NCBI GenBank assembly: GCA_001941045.1
Contig: MSHD01000050.1
Span: forward strand, 1 to 64,000
Length of the DNA: 64,000 nucleotides
Direction of reading: 5' to 3'
DNA from: Lachnospiraceae bacterium Zagget2
GTDB lineage: Bacteria; Bacillota; Clostridia; Lachnospirales; Lachnospiraceae
The position numbers and the translations under genes are program-made. Positions within the stretch are counted from its first letter, which is position 1; every line of letters starts with the position of its first letter. This document shows, piece after piece, positions 1 through 7,678 of this stretch. The notes below the pieces were generated by a model that saw nothing but the letters and a program-made list of their open reading frames with translations, did not search any database and was not told the origin of the DNA.

Positions 1-110
1 GCGGGAAGAAGTGAAATAAGGGCTGAGATTCCCCCGGAGGGGTGTTGCGGTAGCTACCGTCTAAAATTTAAGCGCTTACGAATTTAGAGAAATTTTATGA
101 GTGCAGAGGC
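1..110. other. Left-edge region, no gene recognised
   Basis: No complete gene is visible. The last part (from about 86) is AT-rich and nearly repeats at 3122-3181, so it belongs to the duplicated upstream region of the Rpn-like genes. A CTGAGA near 23-28 recalls a TPP riboswitch but the other conserved elements are missing. Confidence 0.4.
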
Positions 111-139
111 TTGACAGCACACAGACAGTGCGTTAAAAT
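111..139 (+). promoter_or_regulatory. Sigma-A-type promoter of the Rpn-like gene
   Basis: TTGACA at 111-116 and TAAAAT at 134-139 are separated by exactly 17 bases, close to the housekeeping consensus. The proposed start codon at 228 lies about 85 bases downstream. A near copy occurs at 3148-3176 upstream of the deleted second gene. Confidence 0.75.
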
Positions 140-227
140 AACACTAACAGTTAAAACAGATCTGAAATTCATTTGTCTATGGGCAATCGGGCGTTTCGCC
201 AGTTTTTCAGAGATTTACAGGAGAATT

Positions 228-1205
228 ATGGAGGGACGCAGATTGAAAAAGCGGACGAAGCCCTATGGAGGCGCGGTCTACGATGATGTGTTTCGCACAC
301 TTCTGATCGACTGCAGACAGCTGATCATTCCGGTGGTCAATGAGGTCTTTGGGGAAGATTACAGCGGGGATGAAGAGGTCGTATTTTCTCAGAACGAGCA
401 CTTCCTGGGCTTACAGGATGGGCGGAGGGATAAGCGGATCACGGACACGAGCTTTACGATTGGGAAAGCGGCTCGTAAACGGTATCTTATGGAATGCCAG
501 AGCAGGCCAGACAACAGTATGTTGATTCGCATTTTCGAGTACATGACACTGATCGCGCTGGAGGATGGAGAGCTTGAGAAAGACAGTCTTCAGGTGACAT
601 TCCCCCGATCGGCGGTGCTTTACCTGCGGAGCAGCCGGAACACGCCGGACAGGATGGAGATCCGGATCCACACGTCGGAAGACGAGATGCTGTACGAGGT
701 GCGGGTCCTGCGGCTGGCAGATTACTCGCTGGAGGAAATCTTTCAGAAGAGCCTGCTATTTCTGCTTCCGTTTTACATCTTCACGCATGAGAAACATTTC
801 GCAGAATACGAAAGGAATGCGGCGAAGCTGGAAACGTTGAGAGAGGAGTATCGTTACATCACGCAGCGGCTGGATGAGCTGGTGAGCCAAGGGAAGATCA
901 GTTTCATTGTATGCAGGACGCTTATGGAAATGAGCATCCGGGTCACAGAGAAGATCGCAGTAAAATATGACAAGGTGAAGGAAGGAGTAATGGAAATCAT
1001 GGGTGGAAAGATACTGGAGTATGAGACGAAGACGATCCTGCGGCAGGGTATCAGTCAGGGGATTAGTCGGGGAACTGGCCAGACGCGGGTTTCTGACATC
1101 GACAATCTTATGAAAAATCTGGACTGGTCGTTGGATGAAGCGTGCCGCGCGATCGGTATCACAAGGGAGGACTATCAGAGTGCGAAAGAGATGCTCCAGG
1201 AGTGA
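228..1205 (+). CDS. Rpn family recombination-promoting nuclease / putative transposase
   Basis: This 325-residue protein resembles the Rpn / PD-(D/E)XK nuclease-transposase family, whose studied members are DNA endonucleases promoting RecA-independent recombination. The N-terminal half carries a KRITDTSF stretch and a YLMECQSR stretch that fit the D...ExQ nuclease core. A mixed alpha-helical C-terminal half follows, then a Gln-Gly repeat (RQGISQGISRG) and a final helical segment. I chose ATG 228 because ACAGGAG lies just upstream; the frame also reads further 5' without a better ribosome binding site. Two degraded relatives of its 3' half lie at 3192-3806 and 3833-4151, so this is the only copy here that looks intact. 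The exact activity is inferred from the family. Confidence 0.8.
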   Translation: MEGRRLKKRTKPYGGAVYDDVFRTLLIDCRQLIIPVVNEVFGEDYSGDEEVVFSQNEHFLGLQDGRRDKRITDTSFTIGKAARKRYLMECQSRPDNSMLIRIFEYMTLIALEDGELEKDSLQVTFPRSAVLYLRSSRNTPDRMEIRIHTSEDEMLYEVRVLRLADYSLEEIFQKSLLFLLPFYIFTHEKHFAEYERNAAKLETLREEYRYITQRLDELVSQGKISFIVCRTLMEMSIRVTEKIAVKYDKVKEGVMEIMGGKILEYETKTILRQGISQGISRGTGQTRVSDIDNLMKNLDWSLDEACRAIGITREDYQSAKEMLQE

Positions 1206-1237
1206 TCCTCAGGATACCTGTGGACAAAGCTCAAAGG

Positions 1238-1270
1238 CCCCGGAGAAGATGAGTGGCTTCTCCGGGGTTT
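1238..1270 (+). terminator. Hairpin terminator after the Rpn-like gene
   Basis: An 11-bp perfect stem (CCCCGGAGAAG at 1238-1248, CTTCTCCGGGG at 1257-1267) is followed by a short T run. Almost the same hairpin follows the third Rpn fragment at 4184. It may also serve the opposing AAA-ATPase gene that ends at 1323. Confidence 0.7.
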
Positions 1271-1322
1271 CTGCGTCCTGAAATGCAGGTATATCAGGAA
1301 ATCCTGGGCATTTCCGGTACCT

Positions 1323-2936
1323 TTACTCCTCCTCCGGTATTGTTTCCTTCTCACACACGACCCGACAACGCTTCCGGAAGCAGGCGATGCCGTACCTGTA
1401 GATTGTGTGGAAGCCCTCGTCCTTCAGCCTGGCCGTGTAGCCGGTCGTCTCGATCTGCGCCATCGCCTCTCGGCAGGCCGCGGCGAAAGCCGCTTTTTCG
1501 GCATATTTCACTTCGATGATGATCCCGGTGTCCGCGCTGTCGATCTCGATCAGGATGTCGCTGTAGCCGTCGCCGGACTCCGCGTTCGACCGGACGATCC
1601 AGCCATTCTTGAAGCCGAGAATACCCAGCAATATTCCATGGTAAAAGCTTTCTTTCCGCTCTTTCCGGACACTGGTATCCCGGATGCTGATCGTTCTGCC
1701 GAGATAGAGCGTAAAGAGACGCTCTGTCTCCGCCGCGTCGCCGCTTTGCAGGGCAGCGCAGAAGGCCCGCAGCGCTTCGTCGTCATTGGCAACGTCTTCT
1801 CTGAACATTTTCATGATCTGTTCCGTGAAGATGTTCCGGATCTCCCGATTCGGGATTGCCAGCTGATACAGTTTGCCATCCGGCCTGCCGCGCTGTGTCA
1901 GGTAACCAGTCGTAAACAAAAGGCTCCAGATATTGTCGATCGAATCATAAAGCCGGTTGTAGGTCAGATCCTCGTGGATTTCCTTTGTCACTGTCTCGCC
2001 CGCCACCAGCGATTCGATTTCGTCTTTCGTCGCTCCGGCGTCTGCTCCTTCGAGGAAATGTCGCACTGCATCATTGCCACTGGTGTTCGACCAGTAGTCC
2101 TTTGGTTCCGTCATTTTGTCCATACAAAGTTCCGCACAATAACAGATCACATCCCAGGGGCAATAAACATCAGAATTTCCGAACCGGTATCCATCATACC
2201 ATTCCCGGACTGCGTCGTATTTCTCTGTCAGATTATAGTATTGCAGCATCGCTTTCACTTCCGAATCAGTAAAGCCGAAATATTCATTAAATCCTGCTGT
2301 GGAGATGGAAAGAACCCGCAGATTATTCAACCCGGTAAAGATACTTTCCTTCGCCACGCGCAGGCAGCCGGTCATCACGGCAAAGTACAGGTTTTCATTC
2401 GTCTTGAGCGCCTGATCGAATATGCCCCGCATCAGATCCACCATCTGATTGTAATAGCCTCTGTCATTTGCTTTAGCCAGGGGAACATCGTATTCATCGA
2501 TCAGAATCAGCGCCTTTTTTCCATAGTGCTTGTAAAGCAGGGAGGAAAGCAGCTTGAGACTTCCTTTCAGCGTAGCTTCCGACATGGCATAGTTTTCCTC
2601 GCCGCTCGGGTCGGGTGTGATCAGCTGTCGGTAAAGGATTTTGTCTGTTTCGGTAAGCTGTTCGCTGTCTGCGAACAGGGATTCGAAGCGCCGCGCTTCA
2701 TCACCGATCACAGAGCGCAGGATCGTACAGGCGGATTCATAATCACGTCCATTCACGCTTTTCAGACTGATCGAAACGACCGGGAATTTCCCCATGTATG
2801 CCTCGCAGAGTGCGGTTTCCTTTGAGATCGCAAGCCCGTCGAACAGCGTTCTATCGCAGCCGATCTCAAAAAAAGCTTTCAGCATGCTCATGTTCAGAGA
2901 CTTGCCAAAGCGCCGGGGGCGGGTAAACAGGTTCAC
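1323..2936 (-). pseudogene. AAA-ATPase-like / PD-(D/E)XK nuclease protein, 5'-deleted
   Basis: The 537-residue frame matches the AAA-ATPase_like plus PDDEXK_9 family common in gut clostridia and Bacteroidetes. It opens directly at the Walker A region (RPRRFGKSL), has a Walker B-like LILIDEYDVP near residue 145, and ends with a nuclease-like domain (GYSDILIEID, IIEVKYA). Family members normally have about 40 residues before the Walker A. On the minus strand an ATG at 2961 with a ribosome binding site starts MNTTGMKK, then the frame is lost just before GTG 2936. This looks like a small internal deletion that removed the conserved N-terminal segment. A GTG start at 2936 could still make protein, but I regard it as damaged. 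The family has no firm assigned function. Confidence 0.7.
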
Positions 2937-3191
2937 TTTTCTTCATACCTGTTGTATTCATGATTCCTACGCCCCTTTCCCTGCGACGCCAGACGGTTCT
3001 GTTATTGTCTTTCATTTTAGCATGGACTGTCCGGATTCGCAATCATTCCGCCGGGCACTTTTCAGAAATGTTCCATGGGCTGTGCCGGATCCTGCATTTC
3101 CGGGCAAGCGGTGGTAGAATTCAGAAAAATTTTATGAGTGCAGAGGCTTGATAAAACACATTCGGTGCGCTAAAATAACACAAATAATATA
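2937..3191. other. Degraded intergenic region with remnant start and duplicated upstream sequence
   Basis: It holds the remnant first codons of the AAA-ATPase-like gene on the minus strand (ATG at 2961-2959), then about 150 bases with no recognisable gene. From 3122 it carries a near copy of the sequence upstream of the first Rpn-like gene (86-144). Confidence 0.5.
3148..3176 (+). promoter_or_regulatory. Duplicated promoter of the second Rpn-like copy
   Basis: TTGATA at 3148-3153 and TAAAAT at 3171-3176 are 17 bases apart. The surroundings match those of the promoter at 111-139, showing that the promoter was duplicated with the gene. Confidence 0.65.
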
Positions 3192-3806
3192 GTGCTTTAC
3201 CTGCGGAGCAGCCGGAACACGCCGGACAGGATGGAGATCCGGATCCGCACGTCGGGAGATGAGATGCTGTACGAGGTGCGGGTCCTGCGGTTGGCAGATT
3301 ACTCGCTGGAGGAAATCTTTCAGAAGAACCTGCTATTCCTGCTTCCGTTTTACATCTTCACGCATGAGAAGAATTTCGCGGAATACGAAAGGAATGCGGC
3401 GAAGCTGGAAACGATGAAGGCGGAGTACCGGTATATCGTGCAGCGACTGGATGAACTGGTAGGTCAGGGGAAGATTAACGTTTTTATATGTAAGACGCTC
3501 ATGGCAATGAGTATCCGAGTCACGGAGAAGATTGCAGTAAAATATGACAAGGTAAGGGAAGGAGTAAAGGAAATCATGGGTGGAAAGATACTGGAATATG
3601 AGGCAAAGACGATCCTGCGGCAGGGCTATAATCAAGGACTCAGTCAGGGATTAAGTCAGGGATTAAGTCAGGGAACAGGCCAGACGCGGGTTTCTGCCAC
3701 CGACAATCTTATGAAAAGCATGGGTTTGTCACTGGATGAAGCGTGCCGTGCCATCGGTATCACAAGGGATGACTATCAGAGCGCGAAAGAGATGCTCCAG
3801 GAGTGA
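3192..3806 (+). pseudogene. Rpn-like gene copy 2, N-terminal half deleted
   Basis: These 204 codons closely match the C-terminal half of the 228-1205 protein from LYLRSSRNTPDR onward. The nuclease-core half, with the ExQ motif, is missing. Because the upstream region including the promoter is conserved, the copy probably arose by duplication followed by an internal deletion of several hundred bases, joined at GTG 3192. No ribosome binding site is evident. The C-terminal Gln-Gly-Leu-Ser unit is expanded (three QGLS units after YN) compared with the other copies. Confidence 0.8.
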
Positions 3807-3832
3807 TCCTCAGGATACCTGTGGACAAAGCT

Positions 3833-4151
3833 TAACGTCATCGTATGCAAGACGCTCATGGAAATGTGTATCAGAGTTACAGAGAAGATCGCGGTAAAGT
3901 TTGACAAGGTGAGGAAAGGAGTTCAGGAAATTATGGGTGGAAGAATACTGGAGTATGAGACGAAGACGATCTTGCGGCAGGGCTATAATCAGGGACTCAG
4001 TCAAGGGTTAAGTCAGGGAACTGGCCAGACGCGGGTTTCCGACATTGACAGTCTTATGAAAAATCTGGGTCTGACTCTGGATGAGGCGTGCCGCGCGATC
4101 GGTATCACAAGAGATGACTATCAAAGTGCGAAAGAGATGCTTCAGGAGTGA
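3833..4151 (+). pseudogene. Rpn-like gene copy 3, 3' fragment
   Basis: Directly after copy 2 the sequence jumps into the middle of another Rpn-like gene (around NVIVCKTLMEM) and stays in frame to a stop at 4151. Only about the last third of the family length is present, so it cannot make a nuclease. It has two QGLS units before the TGQTRVSD segment. The frame could begin at ATG 3858, but no ribosome binding site supports that. Confidence 0.75.
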
Positions 4152-4183
4152 TCCTAAGGATACCTGCTGACAAAGCCCATAGA

Positions 4184-4219
4184 CCCCGGAGAAGATAAAT
4201 GGCTTCTCCGGGGTTTTTA
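4184..4219 (+). terminator. Terminator after the Rpn-like remnant array
   Basis: The stem CCCCGGAGAAG (4184-4194) pairs with CTTCTCCGGGG (4203-4213) and is followed by TTTTTAT. It is nearly identical to the hairpin at 1238 and better formed as a rho-independent terminator. It separates the Rpn array from the surface operon starting at 4387. Confidence 0.8.
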
Positions 4220-4318
4220 TGTCCTGGAATTCCCTGGCAGATCGGAACACCAGAGCCAAAACTCTTAAAGTCCGAAACGACATTTCGAGTATGTTTAGGG
4301 GCGTTTCAGCAGATACGC

Positions 4319-4347
4319 TTGAATTCTTCACAGGGGGGGGTAAAAAT
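4319..4347 (+). promoter_or_regulatory. Putative promoter with a G8 tract in the spacer
   Basis: TTGAAT at 4319-4324 is followed after 16 bases by TAAAAA (4341-4346), or after 17 bases by AAAAAT. The spacer ends in eight consecutive G residues (4333-4340). The first gene downstream starts at 4387. A homopolymer here could alter promoter spacing by slippage, as known for some poly-G spacer promoters in other bacteria. The promoter call is inference. Confidence 0.45.
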
Positions 4348-4386
4348 AGGATTGGAATATCGCGGAGCAGGCGATGGAGGAGGAAT

Positions 4387-4605
4387 ATGAAAAAAGAATA
4401 CATAGCTCCATCCGTCAGGTGGATGGAATTTCAGACAGAGGATATTCTGACGACGTCGGCGGATCCGGTTGGGACGTTCACGATCGGGAGCGGGACGAGT
4501 GACTCGACATCTTCGGGCAGCTCCGGAAGCGGGTCGGGCAGTACAGATGATGATCCGTGGCCGGATGGCTGGGACACGATGTTTGACGATCTGGATGAAT
4601 GGTAG
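4387..4605 (+). CDS. Leader-type small peptide, candidate precursor (72 aa)
   Basis: The peptide starts at ATG 4387 behind a strong GGAGGAGG site. Its first 24 residues share 12 positions, without gaps, with the 46-residue peptide at 50803: MKK, Tyr5, Pro8-Ser9, Phe15, Glu18-Asp19 and Thr-Thr-Ser at 22-24. The rest is Gly/Ser-rich and ends in an acidic Trp-containing tail (DDLDEW at the C terminus). It has no signal peptide, membrane segment or cysteine. Tyr-x-x-Pro is the element by which lasso leaders bind their PqqD-like recognition domain, and two such domains are encoded in this window (40041, 51718). I infer a modified and exported peptide; the enzymes would act in trans from about 34 or 46 kb away. 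It could instead be a small structural partner of the downstream pilin operon. Confidence 0.6.
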   Translation: MKKEYIAPSVRWMEFQTEDILTTSADPVGTFTIGSGTSDSTSSGSSGSGSGSTDDDPWPDGWDTMFDDLDEW

Positions 4606-4616
4606 AGAGGCGAAGG

Positions 4617-5051
4617 ATGAAGAAGGATAAGGCGATCCGGATTGCAGCAGCGATCGTGGTTGCGGGGCTCATGCTTCTGTTTCTGTTTCCGAACCAGGCA
4701 GCAGATTTCGTGGATTATGTTCAGACCTGGGTGAAGGACACTGCAGAGAAATCGACAGATGATGACGATGTAGAGACTGTGATCGTGGAGGCAGAGTTGG
4801 AAGAGGAACAGGCAGAAGAGGCCGATGCGGAAGAGACTGAGACCGTGGAAAATGGAAGCTCTGGCACTGCGGAGACCGGTGTCTACGATGAAATCTTCGA
4901 GGAGGCAGCGGACAGCGGGACGATCACACTTCCGGCGGATACGGATATCCCGGAGGATACAGATCGAGACAGCAGTTCCTATATCCGGACAGAACCGTCG
5001 GAAGATTCTGAAGGCACACTGAGCAATGTGCTTCCGTTTATATCTTTTTGA
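4617..5051 (+). CDS. Hypothetical membrane-anchored acidic protein
   Basis: This 144-residue protein has a positively charged N terminus and one hydrophobic segment (about residues 6-25), followed by a very acidic outer part rich in Glu, Asp and Thr. Topology suggests an N-terminal anchor with the acidic tail outside. No family is recognised. ATG 4617 follows AGAGGCGAAGG and is 11 bases from the stop of the peptide gene, so the two are probably co-transcribed with the pilin gene that follows. Confidence 0.6.
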   Translation: MKKDKAIRIAAAIVVAGLMLLFLFPNQAADFVDYVQTWVKDTAEKSTDDDDVETVIVEAELEEEQAEEADAEETETVENGSSGTAETGVYDEIFEEAADSGTITLPADTDIPEDTDRDSSSYIRTEPSEDSEGTLSNVLPFISF

Positions 5052-5130
5052 AAGTGGATGTTTCGCATATCAGACAGCGTACATCTGCGTAAACATACAG
5101 CAGCATAAAAAGAGAAGGAGAGAAAAGAAA

Positions 5131-6300
5131 ATGAAGAAGAACCAGAAGGGTTTCACATTGATTGAGCTGATCGTAGTGGTCGGGGTCATGGCGATTCTGA
5201 CGGGTGTGGCGGTCCCGACATATACGAGTTATATCGCGAAGGCGAATCAGGGTGTGGATACAGAACTTCTGAGTGACATTAACTATGCCGTTCAGGTTGC
5301 TCTGCGCCAGGGAACCGCGCCGGATGGAACTGGCGGAATCCTTGTGACGGCGGACGGTACAGAGATTGAGACGTCAGAATCAGACATGGAAACTTTTTTA
5401 ACCCAGGCCATGGCGGACGCTTTCGGCAGCAACTGGGCATCCCAGACACTGAAATATGACGGGTGGGAAAACAGCGTCAGTACAGATTCGGCAAGTTTCG
5501 CCAGTTCCAGTTTCAACGGCGATGAGGAGGAACTGATTGCCACCATCAGCGAGCTGGTCTCTACGTTGAGTGAAAGTGGGCTTATCAGTCTCCTCACTGG
5601 CTCCGGCTTAACCGATTATCTGACGGAAAACGGGATTGATCAGAATGATAGTGTAGCTGCGGCTAATGCAGCCGTGTTATATCTGGCGGAAAATACGGCG
5701 GGAGAATCGGAGACGATACAGACTGCCATTGCAAATGCAATAAGTACGGCCGATGCAGCTGTATTGGCGGGCAGCTATACATATGGTTCGGAGAGCTATC
5801 TGTCAGCAGTGTTGGGTGGTATGTTATCAGAATTACAGAGTGAGATAGGGTTACTTCCTTCCTGCGCTGCCGCATATGCCTATGTTGAGGCGTTCTGTCG
5901 GACACAGTCAAACAGTAGCGATCGATTAAGCGTTTTGAGTACAAGCGTGGGCAGTATTTCATCTGCGGCTAGTGAGAGAGAGGCGACAACTGCTCTTTTG
6001 CAGGCGATGGGAGCAGCTGCCAGAGATGAAATTTCTGGAGCCGAGTATGTATTCACGAAATTCTGCGATTATATAAAAGGAGAAACGGCTTCCGCAGATA
6101 TTCAGGCTTATGCGGATGCACTGGAGCTTGTGCTGGATTATCAGGATGTGTTGGATTTGTCGAGCGAGACCTGCTTTACGGATGTGACGTCGTTGGTTTC
6201 CACCTTGTTGAATACAAATATGGAGAGCAGTGAAATTGGCGTATTTGTTGTGGTTTCCGGTGATCAGCAGCTGCTCGTGACTGTTCCGGCTCTTGACTAA
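5131..6300 (+). CDS. Type IV pilin-like protein (prepilin N terminus)
   Basis: The protein begins MKKNQKG|FTLIELIVVVG, a classic prepilin cleavage/methylation motif (Gly before Phe, Glu at +5), followed by the hydrophobic assembly helix. At 389 residues it is much longer than ordinary major pilins (about 150), and the body is Ser/Thr/Ala-rich with few recognisable motifs. ATG 5131 is preceded by AGAAGGAGAG. No prepilin peptidase, assembly ATPase or inner-membrane platform gene is nearby, so export depends on genes elsewhere, or this is a pseudopilin-like surface protein. It sits in an operon with an Lgt-like enzyme and a giant surface protein. Confidence 0.8.
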   Translation: MKKNQKGFTLIELIVVVGVMAILTGVAVPTYTSYIAKANQGVDTELLSDINYAVQVALRQGTAPDGTGGILVTADGTEIETSESDMETFLTQAMADAFGSNWASQTLKYDGWENSVSTDSASFASSSFNGDEEELIATISELVSTLSESGLISLLTGSGLTDYLTENGIDQNDSVAAANAAVLYLAENTAGESETIQTAIANAISTADAAVLAGSYTYGSESYLSAVLGGMLSELQSEIGLLPSCAAAYAYVEAFCRTQSNSSDRLSVLSTSVGSISSAASEREATTALLQAMGAAARDEISGAEYVFTKFCDYIKGETASADIQAYADALELVLDYQDVLDLSSETCFTDVTSLVSTLLNTNMESSEIGVFVVVSGDQQLLVTVPALD

Positions 6301-6327
6301 ACTATCTGTTTTGGCAGATCTGAGAAT

Positions 6328-6936
6328 ATGAGGAATCAGAAAAGAATTATACGCTGGTATGTTGTGTTTGCGGCCGTGGCGCTCCTCGTGATATTGATCG
6401 GGATCGCGCTGCCCGCCCGCCGTGCTGATGATGCGGAGGGTGTCGTGGGTGAGATGGCGACTGAACTTACGTCTGACATGGACATGGCAGACTATATAAA
6501 AGAGCATGCCGATGAGATCGTGGAACTGTTTGCCGGAACGAAAGGGGAGTATCCGGATTTTCCTTCGGATATGATATTGATCTACGATATTGACAGCCTT
6601 GGTGAAGTGGAAGACGCTGAATATATCACAACAGTCTGGTACGCGGCGGGGGAAGCGCTGGTCACATGGCTGGATGATGAGTACTGCACGCAGATTTTCG
6701 GGGAGACCAATCCGGCGGGGCTGTGGAGCGACGATTTTGCGGAAGCCTACACGTCTTATATTGGTCTGAAGACGGCATATGAGCAGATTCTGGAATACCT
6801 GTGCGGTGGCGAGCATCCGGAGCTTGCCATCGCTGCTTTGCAGTATTACTACCACGATGACGGTTCGCTGGGCACCGAGAAAAATCCGACGCAGGCATGG
6901 CTGGACGGAGAGGCTTTCGTGGCGGCAGCGGATTAG
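6328..6936 (+). CDS. Hypothetical single-pass membrane protein
   Basis: A 202-residue protein with one N-terminal membrane helix (about residues 9-27, flanked by Arg/Lys) and an acidic outer domain with many Tyr, Trp and Glu. No known family is recognised. It lies 27 bases after the pilin-like gene and 28 bases before the Lgt-like gene. That position suggests a partner of the pilin-like protein, such as a minor component, but nothing in the sequence proves this. Confidence 0.55.
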   Translation: MRNQKRIIRWYVVFAAVALLVILIGIALPARRADDAEGVVGEMATELTSDMDMADYIKEHADEIVELFAGTKGEYPDFPSDMILIYDIDSLGEVEDAEYITTVWYAAGEALVTWLDDEYCTQIFGETNPAGLWSDDFAEAYTSYIGLKTAYEQILEYLCGGEHPELAIAALQYYYHDDGSLGTEKNPTQAWLDGEAFVAAAD

Positions 6937-6964
6937 ATTGACAGAGACTACGAGGATTTAATTG

Positions 6965-7678
6965 ATGTTGCCGGTATTTCATATAAATGAGGAAATTGAA
7001 ATATCCACCTACTGGCTGATGTTCGCGGTTGGGGTTGTTGCCATGTGCGCGCTCGCCTGCGGCTCTCGAAAAAGATATGGTGTAAAAATATGGCAGGCTG
7101 TTATTTATACATTGCTTCTTGCAGTGTGCGGGCTGGCCGGAACCAAGATATTGTATATACTGGAAAACTGGCAGGATTTTCTGAAGAACGGTTTTACACT
7201 GGGAGGCCTTTCTTTCTTTGGAGCGGTATACCTGATCCCACTTCTGATGTGGCTGCCGGGACGCCTGTTTTCACTCAACTATGAGCAGTCGATGGATCTG
7301 TGCGCGCCGTGCGTAGCTCTGATTCTTGCATGTATGAGGATCGGCTGTTTTCTGAATGGCTGTTGCGGAGGACGGGAAATTCTGGTCTCAGGTCGTACGA
7401 TTCAGCCGCCAACGCAGCTGATTGAGATGGTCTGGGATCTTGCTATTATGTTGTTTTTGTTGTACGGGAAGCCTGCAAAAAGGCAGGGTTCCCGCTATCC
7501 ATTGTTTATGCTCTGCTATGGCACAGTTCGTTTCCTGCTGGAATTTCTGAGAGATACGGAAAAGGACTGGCTGTATCTGTCCCATGGACAGTGGTTTTCG
7601 ATTGTAGCAATTATTATGGGTTTGATCTGGCTCTTTCATATTACAGGGTCGGAGGATGAAAAGGAGATTGCCTTATGA
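6965..7678 (+). CDS. Prolipoprotein diacylglyceryl transferase-like membrane protein
   Basis: About seven hydrophobic segments and the stretch RIGCFLNGCCGG (near residue 120) resemble the Arg-x-Gly...Asn-Gly signature of Lgt, which moves diacylglycerol from phosphatidylglycerol to the lipobox cysteine of lipoproteins. The Cys-rich version and the 237-residue length fit Lgt-like paralogues seen in clostridial surface operons rather than the housekeeping enzyme. ATG 6965 follows GAGGA. The stop overlaps the start of the giant surface gene (ATGATG at 7675). Its substrate here is unknown; a dedicated role for this operon is inference. Confidence 0.75.
   Translation: MLPVFHINEEIEISTYWLMFAVGVVAMCALACGSRKRYGVKIWQAVIYTLLLAVCGLAGTKILYILENWQDFLKNGFTLGGLSFFGAVYLIPLLMWLPGRLFSLNYEQSMDLCAPCVALILACMRIGCFLNGCCGGREILVSGRTIQPPTQLIEMVWDLAIMLFLLYGKPAKRQGSRYPLFMLCYGTVRFLLEFLRDTEKDWLYLSHGQWFSIVAIIMGLIWLFHITGSEDEKEIAL

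Noticed and set aside
20..60. CTGAGA-containing stretch resembling part of a TPP riboswitch
   Set aside because: The second conserved box (ACCTGATC-type) and the pairing elements are absent, and no thiamine gene follows.
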